Assembly (NCBI RefSeq): GCF_016809835.1
Contig: NZ_JAFBIL020000010.1
Coordinates: 1-64,000 of the forward strand
DNA length: 64,000 nucleotides
Source of the DNA: Massilia soli
GTDB taxonomy: Bacteria; Pseudomonadota; Gammaproteobacteria; Burkholderiales; Burkholderiaceae_D
Direction: 5' to 3'
Of the stretch, positions 47,823-56,293 are shown in pieces (the first letter of the stretch is position 1; each line of letters starts with the position of its first letter). Position numbers and translations under genes: made by a program. Below the pieces are notes generated by a model. It saw only the letters and a program-made list of their open reading frames with translations. It searched no databases and was not told the DNA's origin.

Positions 47823-48775
47823 TGCGGCGCGCGTCACTCGCCGGGTTGTTCAGCGCCGTCCTGCTTGCGGCCTCAGCCGCCATGGCAGGACCACCGGCAG
47901 AGCGGCACATGCACTCCTTCGGCGTGATCGGGCATAGCTTTACCAACGGCGGCGATGAGGAACAGCTGAAGCAGTCGATCATCGATTCGAGCGAGTCTGC
48001 GCTGGCCTTCGTGGTCCTAACCGGGATCAAGGCGCAGAAGGAGCCGTGCAGCGACAAGGTGTACCTCGCGCGCCGCAAGCTGATCGAGAACGCGCGCCGG
48101 CCGATGATCGTGATGCCGTCGGCGACCGACTGGAGCGGCTGCCGCAACTCGGCTGGACGTACCGCCGCCATTGAGCGCCTGAACCGCTTGCGCGAGCTGT
48201 ATTACCCCGTGCCGGAGTCGCTGGGCCGGCGCAAAATCGAGGTCACGCGGCAATCGGCGAATAAAAAATTCCGCGCCTATTCCGAGAACATGTATTGGGT
48301 CGAAGGGAACGTGCTGTACGCAACCATCGATATCCCGGCGAACAACAACCACTATCTGCCGGAGGCGGGGCGCAACAGCGAGTTCGAAGACCGGCTGGTC
48401 GCCAACCGCTACTGGCTCAACCGCGTGTTTGCGCTGGCGCGGGCCAAAAAGCATGACGCCGTGGTGCTGTTTTCGGAAGGCGAGATCAGGCCGCTGGTAC
48501 AGGAGAAGGGTTTCCGGGCGCTGCTGGCGCGTAGCCGGCAGCCGCAAGATGGCTTCGATGCCCCGCGCAGGCAGGTGGCGCAACTGGCGCGCAAGTTCGC
48601 GGGGAAGGTGCTGCTGGTCGATACCGTCGCGGCGCCAGGCAGCAAGGCCGAGCCGGCGATCGAGTGGCAGCGCAACATCGGCCATGTCAGCGCCGGGTCG
48701 CGCGCGCTGGAAGTGCATGTATCCAAGGACGAGGACGTCCAGTTCACCTTGAAGAACGCCGATAACGGCGAGTGA
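47819..48775 (+). CDS. exported metallophosphoesterase-like protein with degenerate active site
   Basis: The 318-residue protein has a signal peptide ending AMAG and a body resembling secreted calcineurin-like phosphoesterases that carry PGDNEWTDC. Here the corresponding places read GVIGHS (35-40), VLTGIKA (66-72) and PSATDWSGC (100-108), so the metal-binding GD and GDNE residues are replaced. The later part [33 protein letters not shown] and NNNHYLP keeps the family pattern. Cys77 and Cys108 remain and may pair. It is translated from an ATGA overlap with mutS. I infer a pseudoenzyme with a binding role, or a very diverged enzyme. Confidence 0.7.
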   Translation: MMRRASLAGLFSAVLLAASAAMAGPPAERHMHSFGVIGHSFTNGGDEEQLKQSIIDSSESALAFVVLTGIKAQKEPCSDKVYLARRKLIENARRPMIVMPSATDWSGCRNSAGRTAAIERLNRLRELYYPVPESLGRRKIEVTRQSANKKFRAYSENMYWVEGNVLYATIDIPANNNHYLPEAGRNSEFEDRLVANRYWLNRVFALARAKKHDAVVLFSEGEIRPLVQEKGFRALLARSRQPQDGFDAPRRQVAQLARKFAGKVLLVDTVAAPGSKAEPAIEWQRNIGHVSAGSRALEVHVSKDEDVQFTLKNADNGE

Positions 48776-48802
48776 ACCCGCCCAATCATTCACGCGGCAC
48801 AT

Positions 48803-48839
48803 CGCCAGGACCGGGGCTTGCCCCGGCCGTGTCCTGGCG
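48803..48839. terminator. bidirectional hairpin between converging genes
   Basis: CGCCAGGAC and GTCCTGGCG enclose an inner CCGGGGC-TT-GCCCCGG hairpin. It lies between the phosphoesterase-like gene and slyD, which converge. There is no T-run, so termination may be weak. Confidence 0.5.
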
Positions 48840-48861
48840 AACCGCGCGTTGTTGCTAAGGC

Positions 48862-49407
48862 TTAGTGAATTGGACGCGAGCGGAACTCGTCGCCTTCATC
48901 GCCTTCGTCATCCTCATCGCCGTGGTGGTGGCCATGGGCGCCGTGCACGTGCTCGTGCTGGATCTCTTCTTCGCTGGCCGCGCGCACTTCGGTGACCGAC
49001 AGTTCAAAACGCAGCGCCATGCCGGCAAGCGGGTGGTTGCCGTCGAGGACGACCTTGTCGTCGGCGATTTCGGTGACCGTGAAGATCATCGGCTCTTCGG
49101 CGCTTTCCGGATTGTCCGGCATGCCTTCGAACTGCATGCCGACTTCAAGTGGCTCAGGCAGGCGCTTGCGGTCTTCGATCTTGACCAGCTCCGGGTCGTA
49201 GTCGCCAAATGCGTCTTCCGGCTCGATCTGGATGGTCGATGAGTAGCCGGCTTCCTTGCCTTCGAGCTCTTCTTCGATCTTCGGCAGCGTGTTCTCGTAA
49301 CCGCCGTGCAGGTACACCATCGGCTGGCGGCCATCTTCGATCAGGTTGTTCTGTGCATCCGACAGTTTGTAGTTAACCGTCACGACCGTATTCTTTGCAA
49401 TCTTCAT
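48862..49407 (-). CDS. slyD: FKBP-type peptidyl-prolyl isomerase SlyD
   Basis: The 181-residue protein has the FKBP core split by the IF insert (VYLHGGYENTLPKIEEELEG, EPEDAFGDYDPELV, HPLAGMALRFELSV) and a metal-binding tail rich in His and Asp/Glu (HEHVHGAHGHHHGDEDD). SlyD catalyses proline isomerisation, chaperones folding and delivers nickel to hydrogenase or urease in other bacteria. The start has GAAAGGAAG upstream, and a minus-strand TATAAT at 49436-49441 gives a short leader. It is divergent from roxA. A HupE-like gene 22 kb away is the only other possible nickel link. Confidence 0.95.
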   Translation of the reverse strand: MKIAKNTVVTVNYKLSDAQNNLIEDGRQPMVYLHGGYENTLPKIEEELEGKEAGYSSTIQIEPEDAFGDYDPELVKIEDRKRLPEPLEVGMQFEGMPDNPESAEEPMIFTVTEIADDKVVLDGNHPLAGMALRFELSVTEVRAASEEEIQHEHVHGAHGHHHGDEDDEGDEGDEFRSRPIH

Positions 49408-49435
49408 CGTACTTCCTTTCAGTGTTATCAGTCAG

Positions 49436-49441
49436 ATTATA
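49436..49441 (-). promoter_or_regulatory. TATAAT -10 box of slyD
   Basis: A perfect TATAAT on the minus strand lies 29 bases before the slyD ATG, with no good -35. It is next to the divergent roxA -10 at 49477-49482. Confidence 0.5.
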
Positions 49442-49476
49442 CCTCTGGTGCTGGCTGTACCTGTTTCGTTGATGGT

Positions 49477-49482
49477 TATAAT
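49477..49482 (+). promoter_or_regulatory. TATAAT -10 box directly before the roxA ATG
   Basis: TATAAT ends five bases before the roxA ATG (49488), so transcription would begin at or next to the start codon. There is no ribosome site. This suggests a leaderless mRNA; the -35 is poor. Confidence 0.5.
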
Positions 49483-49487
49483 GGCGC

Positions 49488-50609
49488 ATGAAAAAAATAC
49501 AGCTCCTCGGCGACATCACGCCGGCCCAGTTCTTACGCGACTACTGGCACAAAAAACCGCTCCTGATCCGCAATGCGATCCCGGGCTTCAAGCCGCTCGT
49601 CAAACTTGAGGCCCTGGTCGAACTGGCCAAGCTCAACCACGTCGAGTCGCGCCTGATCTCCAAGGTCGACGGCAACTGGGACATGCAGCATGGCCCGATC
49701 GAAGAATTGCCGCCGCACGACAGCGGCGAGTGGACCATGCTGGTCCAGGGCGTGAACCTGTACAACGCCGATGCCGACGCGCTGCTGCGCCAGTTCCGCT
49801 TCATTCCGGATGCCCGCCTCGACGATCTGATGATCAGCTTCGCCACCGACGGCGGCGGCGTCGGCCCGCACTTCGATTCGTACGATGTATTCCTGCTGCA
49901 GGCGCAGGGCAAGCGCCGCTGGCGCATCGGCCCGCAAAAGGACCTGTCGCTGGTCGACGGGTTGCCGCTCAAGATCCTGGCCAATTTCAAGCCGCAGGAA
50001 GAGTTCGTGCTCGAACCGGGCGACATGCTGTACCTGCCGCCGCACTACGCCCACGACGGCATTGCCGAGGGCGATTGCATGACATACTCGATCGGCTTCC
50101 GTTCGCCGTCGTACCAGGAGCTGGGCGAGGCGTTCCTGCAGTTCATGGCAGATTCGATCGACCTGCCCGGCCGTTACGCCGATCCGGACCTCGACGTCGG
50201 CAAGCATCCGGCCGAGATTCCGAAGCACATGCTCTCGACCATCGCCGATGAATTGAACAAGGTCCGTTTCACCGAGGACGACGTGACGATCTTCCTGGGC
50301 GAACACTTGTCGGAGCCGAAGCACAATGTGTTCTTCAAGGGACCGGCCAAGCCGCTGACCTTCGGCCGCTTCGCCGAAGCGATCGCCAAGCGCGGCGTGG
50401 CGCTGTCGCTCAAGACGCAGATGCTGTATCGCGGCAAGAACGTGTTCATCAACGGCGAATCGTTCTCGGTCAGCCGCGCCGACAAGGCCGTGCTTGACGT
50501 GCTGGCCAACGAGCGCAGATGCGATGGCGCGTCGCTGGCCGGTGCATCGGACGATGTGATGGAAGCGCTGTACACCTGGTATCAGGACGGCTGGATCGAA
50601 CTGGGCTGA
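49488..50609 (+). CDS. roxA: JmjC-domain ribosomal oxygenase (RoxA/YcfD, L16 hydroxylase type)
   Basis: The 373-residue protein matches 2-oxoglutarate/Fe(II) oxygenases of the YcfD family: LRDYWHKKPLLIRNA at the start, GVGPHFDSYDVFLLQAQGKRRW with the iron ligands His-x-Asp at about 127-129, and LPPHYAHDGIAEGDCMTYSIGF with the second histidine. RoxA hydroxylates Arg81 of ribosomal protein L16 in E. coli. A dimerisation and winged-helix C-terminal part is present. The start lies directly behind a TATAAT. A small unknown gene follows after 12 bases on the same strand. Confidence 0.93.
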   Translation: MKKIQLLGDITPAQFLRDYWHKKPLLIRNAIPGFKPLVKLEALVELAKLNHVESRLISKVDGNWDMQHGPIEELPPHDSGEWTMLVQGVNLYNADADALLRQFRFIPDARLDDLMISFATDGGGVGPHFDSYDVFLLQAQGKRRWRIGPQKDLSLVDGLPLKILANFKPQEEFVLEPGDMLYLPPHYAHDGIAEGDCMTYSIGFRSPSYQELGEAFLQFMADSIDLPGRYADPDLDVGKHPAEIPKHMLSTIADELNKVRFTEDDVTIFLGEHLSEPKHNVFFKGPAKPLTFGRFAEAIAKRGVALSLKTQMLYRGKNVFINGESFSVSRADKAVLDVLANERRCDGASLAGASDDVMEALYTWYQDGWIELG

Positions 50610-50621
50610 CAAGGAGTGGGC

Positions 50622-51101
50622 ATGGAACAGGCAGGCGTAGTCCCGTTCGCGAGCCGCCAGGAGTTTGGCGCGCACCTGCGAGCATGCGTGGAACGGTCGG
50701 TGGCGACCCTGCGCATGTTCGACCCTGACTTTTCCGTGTTTCCGCTCGGCGCGAGCGACTTCGACGCCTTGCTGCGCGCCTTCCTCCGTAAGGGAGGCCA
50801 CCTGTACCTCGCGGCGCACCGGACCGATCATATCGAACGCAACTGCCCGCGCTTCATGCGCCTGCTGAAAGACTACAGCCACCGCATCGAGTGCCGCGTC
50901 ACCGGCCGCAACCTGCACCAGCTGACCGATTCGTTCTGTATCGGCGACGAGGTTTCGATCGTTCGCCGCTTCCACAGCGACCATATGCGCGGAGAAGCGG
51001 CGTTCGATACGCCACAGTCGTCGGAAATCAGTGCCGAAAGATTCAGGGCAATCTGGGCCGAGTCGCTTCCGGGACTGCACGCAACGACGACAGGCTTGTA
51101 A
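50622..51101 (+). CDS. small protein of unknown function (DUF7931-like)
   Basis: The 159-residue soluble protein begins MEQAGVVPFASRQEFGAHLR and contains LRMFDPDFSVFPLGASDFD, GGHLYLAAHRTDHIERNCPR and IECRVTGRNLHQLTDSFCIGD. It ends with SHRFHSDH-like and AERFRAIWAES parts. The pattern of histidines near the middle and end recalls phospholipase-D-like folds, but no HKD motif is present. The ATG at 50622 has AAGGAG five bases upstream; a GTG two codons earlier would be too close to it. It follows roxA by 12 bases and is probably co-transcribed. I do not assign a function. Confidence 0.8.
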   Translation: MEQAGVVPFASRQEFGAHLRACVERSVATLRMFDPDFSVFPLGASDFDALLRAFLRKGGHLYLAAHRTDHIERNCPRFMRLLKDYSHRIECRVTGRNLHQLTDSFCIGDEVSIVRRFHSDHMRGEAAFDTPQSSEISAERFRAIWAESLPGLHATTTGL

Positions 51102-51407
51102 GTCAAATCTCGCGATGTGGCGAATATTATTCGGCATCTGCCAAACAGTTTGACAACTTTGTTGTAATTGTGTCGTTTGCCACAAAATGAAGCTTGATTT
51201 TTTGCTCAATCTTTCACTGCGGCATCATCGCGCTATTGCGAAATATGATATTTAGCTATAATATCCGGCTAGGAAGTTTCCGTTGTCTGTCAGGCACCAT
51301 CACAGGTAATGAAAGCTGACGAGAATTTTCTAACGAGCGATAATTACCGGTAATTATTCATCGCAATACGAGTTGTTTTACACTTTGAATTAATCTAAGG
51401 AAAACCC
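51102..51407. other. intergenic region with the lipoprotein promoter
   Basis: This 306-base, AT-rich region contains the promoter TTGCGA-N15-TATAAT (51236-51262) and a leader of about 140 bases. No other gene is seen. Confidence 0.6.
51236..51262 (+). promoter_or_regulatory. sigma-70-type promoter of the Ala-rich lipoprotein
   Basis: TTGCGA (51236-51241) and a perfect TATAAT (51257-51262) are separated by 15 bases, short but workable. Confidence 0.55.
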
Positions 51408-51695
51408 ATGAAAAAATCTTTGCTGATCGTCTCCCTGATGGCTGTTGCTCTGGCTGCTTGCTCGAAAAAAGAAGAGACCGTCGTTACTCCAGCTGCTGAA
51501 GTAACCGTACCAGCTGACGCAACCGCTGTTCCTGCTGACACCACCGTTGTTGCTCCTGCTGACGCACCTGCTGCTGACGCTGCTGCTGCTGCTGCAATGG
51601 CTGCTTCGGCTGCTTCGACCGCTGCTGATGCTGCTGCTGCTGCATCGACCGCTGCTTCGGAAGCCGCTTCGGTTGCTGCTGACGCTGCTAAGTAA
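51408..51695 (+). CDS. Ala-rich small lipoprotein
   Basis: The 95-residue product has the lipobox VALAAC (Cys18) after MKKSLLIVSLMAVALAAC, then a Lys/Glu patch, a Thr/Val/Pro region and a mature tail in which Ala dominates (AADAAAAAAMAASAASTAAD ...). The tail is probably one long helix, like murein lipoprotein-type spacers. Codons are mostly GCT, unlike GC-rich neighbours that use GCC/GCG, which suggests high expression. GGAAAA precedes the ATG, and a clean promoter and terminator make it a single-gene unit. It may be an abundant envelope spacer; that is inference. Confidence 0.88.
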   Translation: MKKSLLIVSLMAVALAACSKKEETVVTPAAEVTVPADATAVPADTTVVAPADAPAADAAAAAAMAASAASTAADAAAAASTAASEAASVAADAAK

Positions 51696-51712
51696 TCAGC
51701 CAGATTTAAAAG

Positions 51713-51739
51713 AAACCGGCCTTCGGGCCGGTTTTTTTT
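51713..51739 (+). terminator. terminator of the Ala-rich lipoprotein
   Basis: AAACCGGCC-TTCG-GGCCGGTTT with a run of eight T in total. Confidence 0.95.
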
Positions 51740-52085
51740 CGCCTGCACCTTTGTAACTCAGCCGTATTGACGGCTGCCGCCGGGATTAACTGGTCCGATA
51801 AGTTTCGCTATCGATTCTGGACGGACGGCGATAAGCGCCCGTCTGCCGCCGATTAAATGCTTGGCGCCAAGTTTTTACCAAATGTTACGAATTTCTTCAG
51901 GGCCAGAGCAGTTATTTAACATCGTTGCATCAAGTTGATGAGCTCGCTTGCGGCGATGCCTTCGCGGTGCGCTGCCGGTCCCGCCCGGCCTATACCCTGT
52001 AACGGCCCCCGAACTGCAAGTTGCATTGAAGAATCCTAAACCGGAGAATGTTCGGGCGTAAAAAAGTCGAGGTCACCGTTGAGTC

Positions 52086-52190
52086 CGTCCTTCCCGCGCA
52101 GGCGGGAATCCATACTGAAGCCGGGTAGCGGACCGGAGCCTCGCGGTTACGGCATCATTGGTATGGGTGCCCGCGTGCGCGGGCACGACG
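52086..52190. repeat. REP-like inverted pair
   Basis: The left arm 52086-52117 (CGTCCTTCCCGCGCAGGCGG ...) and the right arm 52159-52190 are inverted copies of each other, 25 of 32 bases alike. Each carries its own hairpin (CCCGCGCAGGCGGG on the left; CCCGCGTGCGCGGG on the right). The TTCCCGCGCAGGCGGGAATC type is widespread in betaproteobacterial intergenic regions. The element lies between converging genes. Confidence 0.65.
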
Positions 52191-52240
52191 TGATTGCGTG
52201 CCTGGGCACGACGTGATTGCGTGCGCGGGCACGACGTGAC
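52181..52240 (+). repeat. tandem 23-base units
   Basis: GGGCACGACGTGATTGCGTG starts at 52181 and 52204, and a partial copy GGGCACGACGTGA at 52227, a 23-base period growing out of the right REP arm. Confidence 0.85.
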
Positions 52241-52276
52241 GCCACGCCGCTTTCCACATGTAACGGTGACATATCG

Positions 52277-52306
52277 AAAAAAAACCGGCCAACTGGCCGG
52301 TTTTTT
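52277..52306 (-). terminator. terminator of bamC
   Basis: On the minus strand AACCGGCC-AGTT-GGCCGGTT is followed by eight T, 20 bases after the bamC stop. The T-run on the other side could also serve plus-strand transcripts. Confidence 0.92.
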
Positions 52307-52323
52307 AATGACGCTGCAAACGC

Positions 52324-53490
52324 TTACTTGAGTTCTTCGCTCAGCAGCTTCAGGATCTTGGCAGCCGTTGGCGAGGTGTCGGCCTGGCCGTCGTTGTTCT
52401 GCACCGTCACCATGCTGACGCTGGCGCCCTGCTCGCTCTTGACCAGGATGCGGTAGCGCTGGGCTTCCTTGGCCTTGTCGTCGGAGGAGCCAAAGCTCAG
52501 CAGCTTGCTGAGGAAGCCGCGTTTGACTTCCAGGTCTGGATCGACGTAGCGCACGAAGTAGACACCCTGCACGCGGTCGCGGTCTTCTACCGTGAAGCCG
52601 ACGCGGTCGAGCGCCAGGCCGACACGGCGCCAGGCGCGGTCGAAGCCTTCGTCCACTTCCACCGCATCGCCCACCAGCTTGGCGTGCTGCGGCGCGACTA
52701 CGGCGTTCTGCACTGCCGTCTCGGCCTGCTTGGCGTCAGGGGTGCCCGACAGCGTGGCCATCAGCTTGCCGAGGAACTGGGCTTCCAGGCCCGGGTCGTT
52801 CGGACGGCCGGTCCAGGTCGTGGTTTCCTTCTGCGAACCGACAAACACTTCTTCCATGCCGCGGTGGCTGATGTAGATCTCGGTCGAGCCGTCGGCGGCG
52901 CGCTCGAGGCGGGTGCGGAACTTGTCGCGCTCGCCGGTCGAGTAGAGCGACTTGAAGACGCGGCCCAAGGTGTCGCGGATGATGCCTTGCGGGATCTTGG
53001 CGTTGTTCTCGACCCAGTCCGTTTCCATGGTGCCGCCGGCAGCCGATTCGCTGACCACGGTAAAGCCGTTGTCGGCCCAGAACTGCTTGAGCTGTGGCCA
53101 CAATTGTTCAGGCGTCTGCTTGACCACCAGCCAGCGCTGGCTGCCGATGCGTTCAACCCGCATGTCGCTGGTATTGAGCGGGCCGACCTGCTCGCCGCTG
53201 GCCACCGGCATGGCCGCGCCTGGAACGCCGCGCTGCTGCTGGAAACCGGAGGCGGTGGCTACGCCACGGCCGTCAGGGATGGCGTAGCGGTTGTCCTTCT
53301 GCAGCTGGGTCAGGTCCGGCGGTACGTCGAGCGGCTGGGCTTTCTTGGCGCCGCGGTAGTCGACCTTGTCGGGTTCGATCACCGAGCTGATCATGCCGCA
53401 GCCGGTCAGGCTGGCCATCAGCGCGGTAAGTACCAGGCCGCGGGTCGCGGATGTCGTCAAGGCGGAGCGAGTTGTCTTGCGAATAGTCAT
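52324..53490 (-). CDS. bamC: outer membrane assembly lipoprotein BamC
   Basis: The 388-residue protein has a signal with lipobox SLTGC and then DYRGAKKAQPLDVPPDLTQL, which matches the BamC N-terminal unstructured part that contacts BamD. Two helix-grip domains follow (RWLVVKQTPEQLWPQLKQFW and FDRAWRRVGLALDRVGFTVEDR). BamC is part of the BamABCDE complex that folds outer membrane proteins. It lies 51 bases downstream of dapA on the same strand, the common betaproteobacterial order dapA-bamC. A double-sided terminator ends the unit. Confidence 0.93.
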   Translation of the reverse strand: MTIRKTTRSALTTSATRGLVLTALMASLTGCGMISSVIEPDKVDYRGAKKAQPLDVPPDLTQLQKDNRYAIPDGRGVATASGFQQQRGVPGAAMPVASGEQVGPLNTSDMRVERIGSQRWLVVKQTPEQLWPQLKQFWADNGFTVVSESAAGGTMETDWVENNAKIPQGIIRDTLGRVFKSLYSTGERDKFRTRLERAADGSTEIYISHRGMEEVFVGSQKETTTWTGRPNDPGLEAQFLGKLMATLSGTPDAKQAETAVQNAVVAPQHAKLVGDAVEVDEGFDRAWRRVGLALDRVGFTVEDRDRVQGVYFVRYVDPDLEVKRGFLSKLLSFGSSDDKAKEAQRYRILVKSEQGASVSMVTVQNNDGQADTSPTAAKILKLLSEELK

Positions 53491-53541
53491 GTCGTAACTG
53501 GTTGAAAAGCTGGTGTCAGGGATGATTCCGGCCCTTGCGGG

Positions 53542-54426
53542 TCAGGGCTGGGGAAGGACGCCCGCTTCGCGCATGGCAGCGCGGACGGTGTCGTGGCAAT
53601 TGTCGGCGAGCGGGACCAGCGGCAGGCGTATGCCCGCTGGCATCATGCCCATTTCCGCCAGGGCCCATTTGACCGGAACCGGGTTCGGCTCAACGAAGAG
53701 CTTATGGTGCAGCGGCATGATTTTATTGTTGATCTCGACAGCACGGGCGATATCGCCGCTCATGGCGGCAACGCACAAGTCGTGCATGGCGCGCGGCGCG
53801 ACGTTGGCGGTCACGGAGATGTTGCCAGCGCCGCCGCACAGCATCAGCGCGATCGCGGTCGGGTCGTCGCCGGAATACACGGCGAACGACGACGGCACCA
53901 TGCGCAGCAGCTCAAGGCCGCGGCCGATGTTGCCGGTGGCGTCTTTCACGCCAACGATGTTCGGGATCGATGCCAGCCGTGCAATGGTCTCGTTCGACAT
54001 GTCGGCAACTGTACGGCCCGGAACGTTGTAGAGGATCACCGGCAGGTCGACCGCTTCGGCGATCGCCTTGAAGTGGCGGTACATGCCTTCCTGGGTAGGA
54101 CGGTTGTAGTAAGGGACCACCTGCAGGGTAGCGTCGGCGCCGGCCTGCTTGGCCGCTTCGGTCAGCTTGATGGCTTCGGCGGTTGAATTGCCGCCCGCGC
54201 CGGCGATCACCGGAATGCGCTTGGCCGCGTGCTCGACCGCTACGCGGATCAGTTCGCAGTGCTCTTCGACGCTCACGGTGGCCGATTCGCCGGTGGTGCC
54301 GACGATGACGATGCTGTCGGTTCCTTCCGCGATATGCCAGTCGATCAGCTTGCGCAGGCCGGGAATATCCAGGCTACCGTCGTCGTGCATCGGGGTAACG
54401 ATTGCTACTATGCTGCCCTTGATCAT
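53542..54426 (-). CDS. dapA: 4-hydroxy-tetrahydrodipicolinate synthase
   Basis: The 294-residue protein has GTTGESATV near the N-terminus, the tyrosine in LYNVPGRT and the Schiff-base lysine in VGVKDATGN. DapA condenses pyruvate with aspartate semialdehyde, the first committed step to lysine and diaminopimelate. The start [13 protein letters not shown] at 54426 is the family start; a longer frame to 54558 lacks homology. It heads the dapA-bamC pair, and a TACAAT -10-like box lies about 40 bases before the ATG. Confidence 0.96.
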   Translation of the reverse strand: MIKGSIVAIVTPMHDDGSLDIPGLRKLIDWHIAEGTDSIVIVGTTGESATVSVEEHCELIRVAVEHAAKRIPVIAGAGGNSTAEAIKLTEAAKQAGADATLQVVPYYNRPTQEGMYRHFKAIAEAVDLPVILYNVPGRTVADMSNETIARLASIPNIVGVKDATGNIGRGLELLRMVPSSFAVYSGDDPTAIALMLCGGAGNISVTANVAPRAMHDLCVAAMSGDIARAVEINNKIMPLHHKLFVEPNPVPVKWALAEMGMMPAGIRLPLVPLADNCHDTVRAAMREAGVLPQP

Positions 54427-54487
54427 ATAAATGAGAATATGCTGGTCAATAAAAACCTGATTGTAGCGGATAGCCCGCACAATTGGT

Positions 54488-55084
54488 TCAATCTTGTCTA
54501 GATTTGCCGCTCCAACCGGCCCCTTCGCCCTGGTCCAGCCGGGCGCTGGTCCAGGCAAAACCTTGCTTCACCGCGCACAGCCGCTGCACCATCGCCGCTT
54601 TCGGCCGCTCCACCACACCGTCTTCGAAGGCCACCGGCGCGAGCCCGTGGGCGGCGGCATGTACCAGCAACTCGCCGTGCGCCAGCAAAAAGGCCGGATT
54701 CGTCGGTTTGCCGAATGCTTCGTTTCCTAGCGCAAAGGTTTCGTAGATCAGCAAGCCATCGTCGCGCAGGCTGGCGGCCAGCTGCGCGAACAGCGGGCGG
54801 TGCAGGTAATTGGTGACCACGATGGCGGCAAACCGCCCTGCTTCGAATGGCCATGCCAGCGCCGGGTCTTCGAGGTCCCAGGCCATCGTCGCGACGCCTT
54901 CGGCTGCGGCCTCGGCCAGCGCGGCGGCATCGCGGTCAAGCGCCAGCACCGGATGCCCGAGGGCGGCGAAATGGCGCGCGTGGCGGCCGCTGCCGCAGGC
55001 AAGGTCGAGCACCTCGCCTGGCGGCGCCAGCGGCGCAAAGCGGGCAACCCAGGCCGAAACAGGAGCGGCGGCGTGGCTGTTCAT
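54488..55084 (-). CDS. class I SAM-dependent methyltransferase
   Basis: The 198-residue protein has motif [21 protein letters not shown] with the Asp in ALDRD, and [15 protein letters not shown] as motif II/III. The substrate cannot be read; small relatives of this type are often tellurite-resistance-like (TehB) methyltransferases. Its ATG shares one base with the trpS stop (TGATG), so the two are coupled. It is the last gene of the trpS-side unit and ends 61 bases before the dapA start. The C-terminal end WSGKSRQD has no known role. Confidence 0.88.
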   Translation of the reverse strand: MNSHAAAPVSAWVARFAPLAPPGEVLDLACGSGRHARHFAALGHPVLALDRDAAALAEAAAEGVATMAWDLEDPALAWPFEAGRFAAIVVTNYLHRPLFAQLAASLRDDGLLIYETFALGNEAFGKPTNPAFLLAHGELLVHAAAHGLAPVAFEDGVVERPKAAMVQRLCAVKQGFAWTSARLDQGEGAGWSGKSRQD

Positions 55085-56286
55085 CAGCTGTAGGACAGGC
55101 CCATGGCTTCGCGCACGTCGCGCATGGTCTCCTGGGCCAGCTTGCGCGCGACGTCGCAGCCGTCGGCCACAATGGCGCGTACCAGCGACGGATCATCCAG
55201 GTATTGCTGGGCGCGCTCGTGCATCGGTTCCTGCTCCTTGATGATGGCGTCGATCACCGGCTGCTTGCATTCCAGGCAGCCAATGCCAGCCGTGGTGCAA
55301 CCCTTGACCACCCAGTCGCGCGTCGCCTCGTCGGAATAGACTTCATGCAATTGCCACACCGGGCATTTGCGTGGGTCGCCTGGGTCGGCGCGGCGGATGC
55401 GCGCCGGATCGGTCGGCATCGTGCGGACCTTTTTGGTGACCGAGTCCTTGTCTTCGCGCAGCGCGATGGCATTGCCGTAGCTCTTGGACATCTTGCGGCC
55501 GTCCAGGCCGGGCAGGCGCGAGGCGACCGTCAGCTTGGCCTGCGGTTCCACCAGGATCAGCTTGCGGCTGCCTTCGAGGTAGCCGAACAGGCGCTCGCGG
55601 TCGATCATCGACAGGCTCTGGGCATCGTCAAGCATCGCTTGCGCCTGCGCCAGCGCCTCATCCTTGCCTTCTTGCTGGTATTCGGTGCGCAGCTGCAGGT
55701 ACAGGCGCGCGCGCTTGGTGCCGAGCTTCTTGACGGCGTCCATCGCCTTTTCTTCGAAGCCGCGCTCCTTGCCGTACAGGTGGTTAAAGCGGCGTGCGAT
55801 TTCGCGCATCATTTCAATGTGCGGCACCTGGTCGTCGCCGACCGGCACTTCGCTGGCGCGGTAGATCAGCACGTCGGCCGCCTGCAACAGCGGGTAGCCG
55901 AGGAAACCGTAGGTGGCCAGGTCCTTGCTCGACAGGTTGTCGATCTGGTCCTTGTAGGTCGGCACCCGTTCGAGCCAGCCGAGCGGGGTCGCCATCGACA
56001 GCAGCAAGTGCAGCTCGGCATGCTCGGGCACGCGCGACTGGATGAACAAGGTCGCCTGCGACGGGTCGACGCCAGCCGCCAGCCAGTCGACCAGCATGTC
56101 CCAGGTACTGCGCTCGATGATGCTCGGGTCGTCGTAATGGGTGGTCAGCGCGTGCCAGTCGGCGACAAAGAACAGGCAAGGCTGTTCCGACTGCATGTTG
56201 ACCCAGTTCTTCAGCGCACCGTGAAAGTGGCCAAGGTGCATCGTCCCAGTGGGACGCATGCCGGAGACAACGCGGTCGGGATACAT
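55084..56286 (-). CDS. trpS: tryptophanyl-tRNA synthetase with four-cysteine motif
   Basis: The 400-residue protein is a class I synthetase with TMHLGHFHG (the HIGH box) at 15-23 and KMSKS near 267. Beyond the catalytic domain there are four cysteines, C308, C330, C337 and C340 (C-x21-C-x6-C-x2-C), close to the C-x22-C-x6-C-x2-C that binds a [4Fe-4S] cluster in Thermotoga maritima TrpRS. It charges tRNA-Trp. It is longer than E. coli TrpS (334). It follows the site-2 protease by seven bases and is coupled to the methyltransferase. The start has a weak ribosome site. Confidence 0.96.
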   Translation of the reverse strand: MYPDRVVSGMRPTGTMHLGHFHGALKNWVNMQSEQPCLFFVADWHALTTHYDDPSIIERSTWDMLVDWLAAGVDPSQATLFIQSRVPEHAELHLLLSMATPLGWLERVPTYKDQIDNLSSKDLATYGFLGYPLLQAADVLIYRASEVPVGDDQVPHIEMMREIARRFNHLYGKERGFEEKAMDAVKKLGTKRARLYLQLRTEYQQEGKDEALAQAQAMLDDAQSLSMIDRERLFGYLEGSRKLILVEPQAKLTVASRLPGLDGRKMSKSYGNAIALREDKDSVTKKVRTMPTDPARIRRADPGDPRKCPVWQLHEVYSDEATRDWVVKGCTTAGIGCLECKQPVIDAIIKEQEPMHERAQQYLDDPSLVRAIVADGCDVARKLAQETMRDVREAMGLSYS

Positions 56287-56293
56287 GGCGGGA

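Larger units (their letters stand above)
51696..52323. other. 628-base intergenic region with repeats and terminators
   Basis: It contains the lipoprotein terminator (51713-51739), the REP-like inverted pair (52086-52190), tandem 23-base units (52181-52240) and the bamC terminator (52277-52306). No convincing gene is present. Confidence 0.6.

Noticed and set aside
52217-52456. 79-residue frame across the terminator region
   Set aside because: It runs through the tandem repeats, the terminator and the end of bamC on the other strand; no ribosome site.
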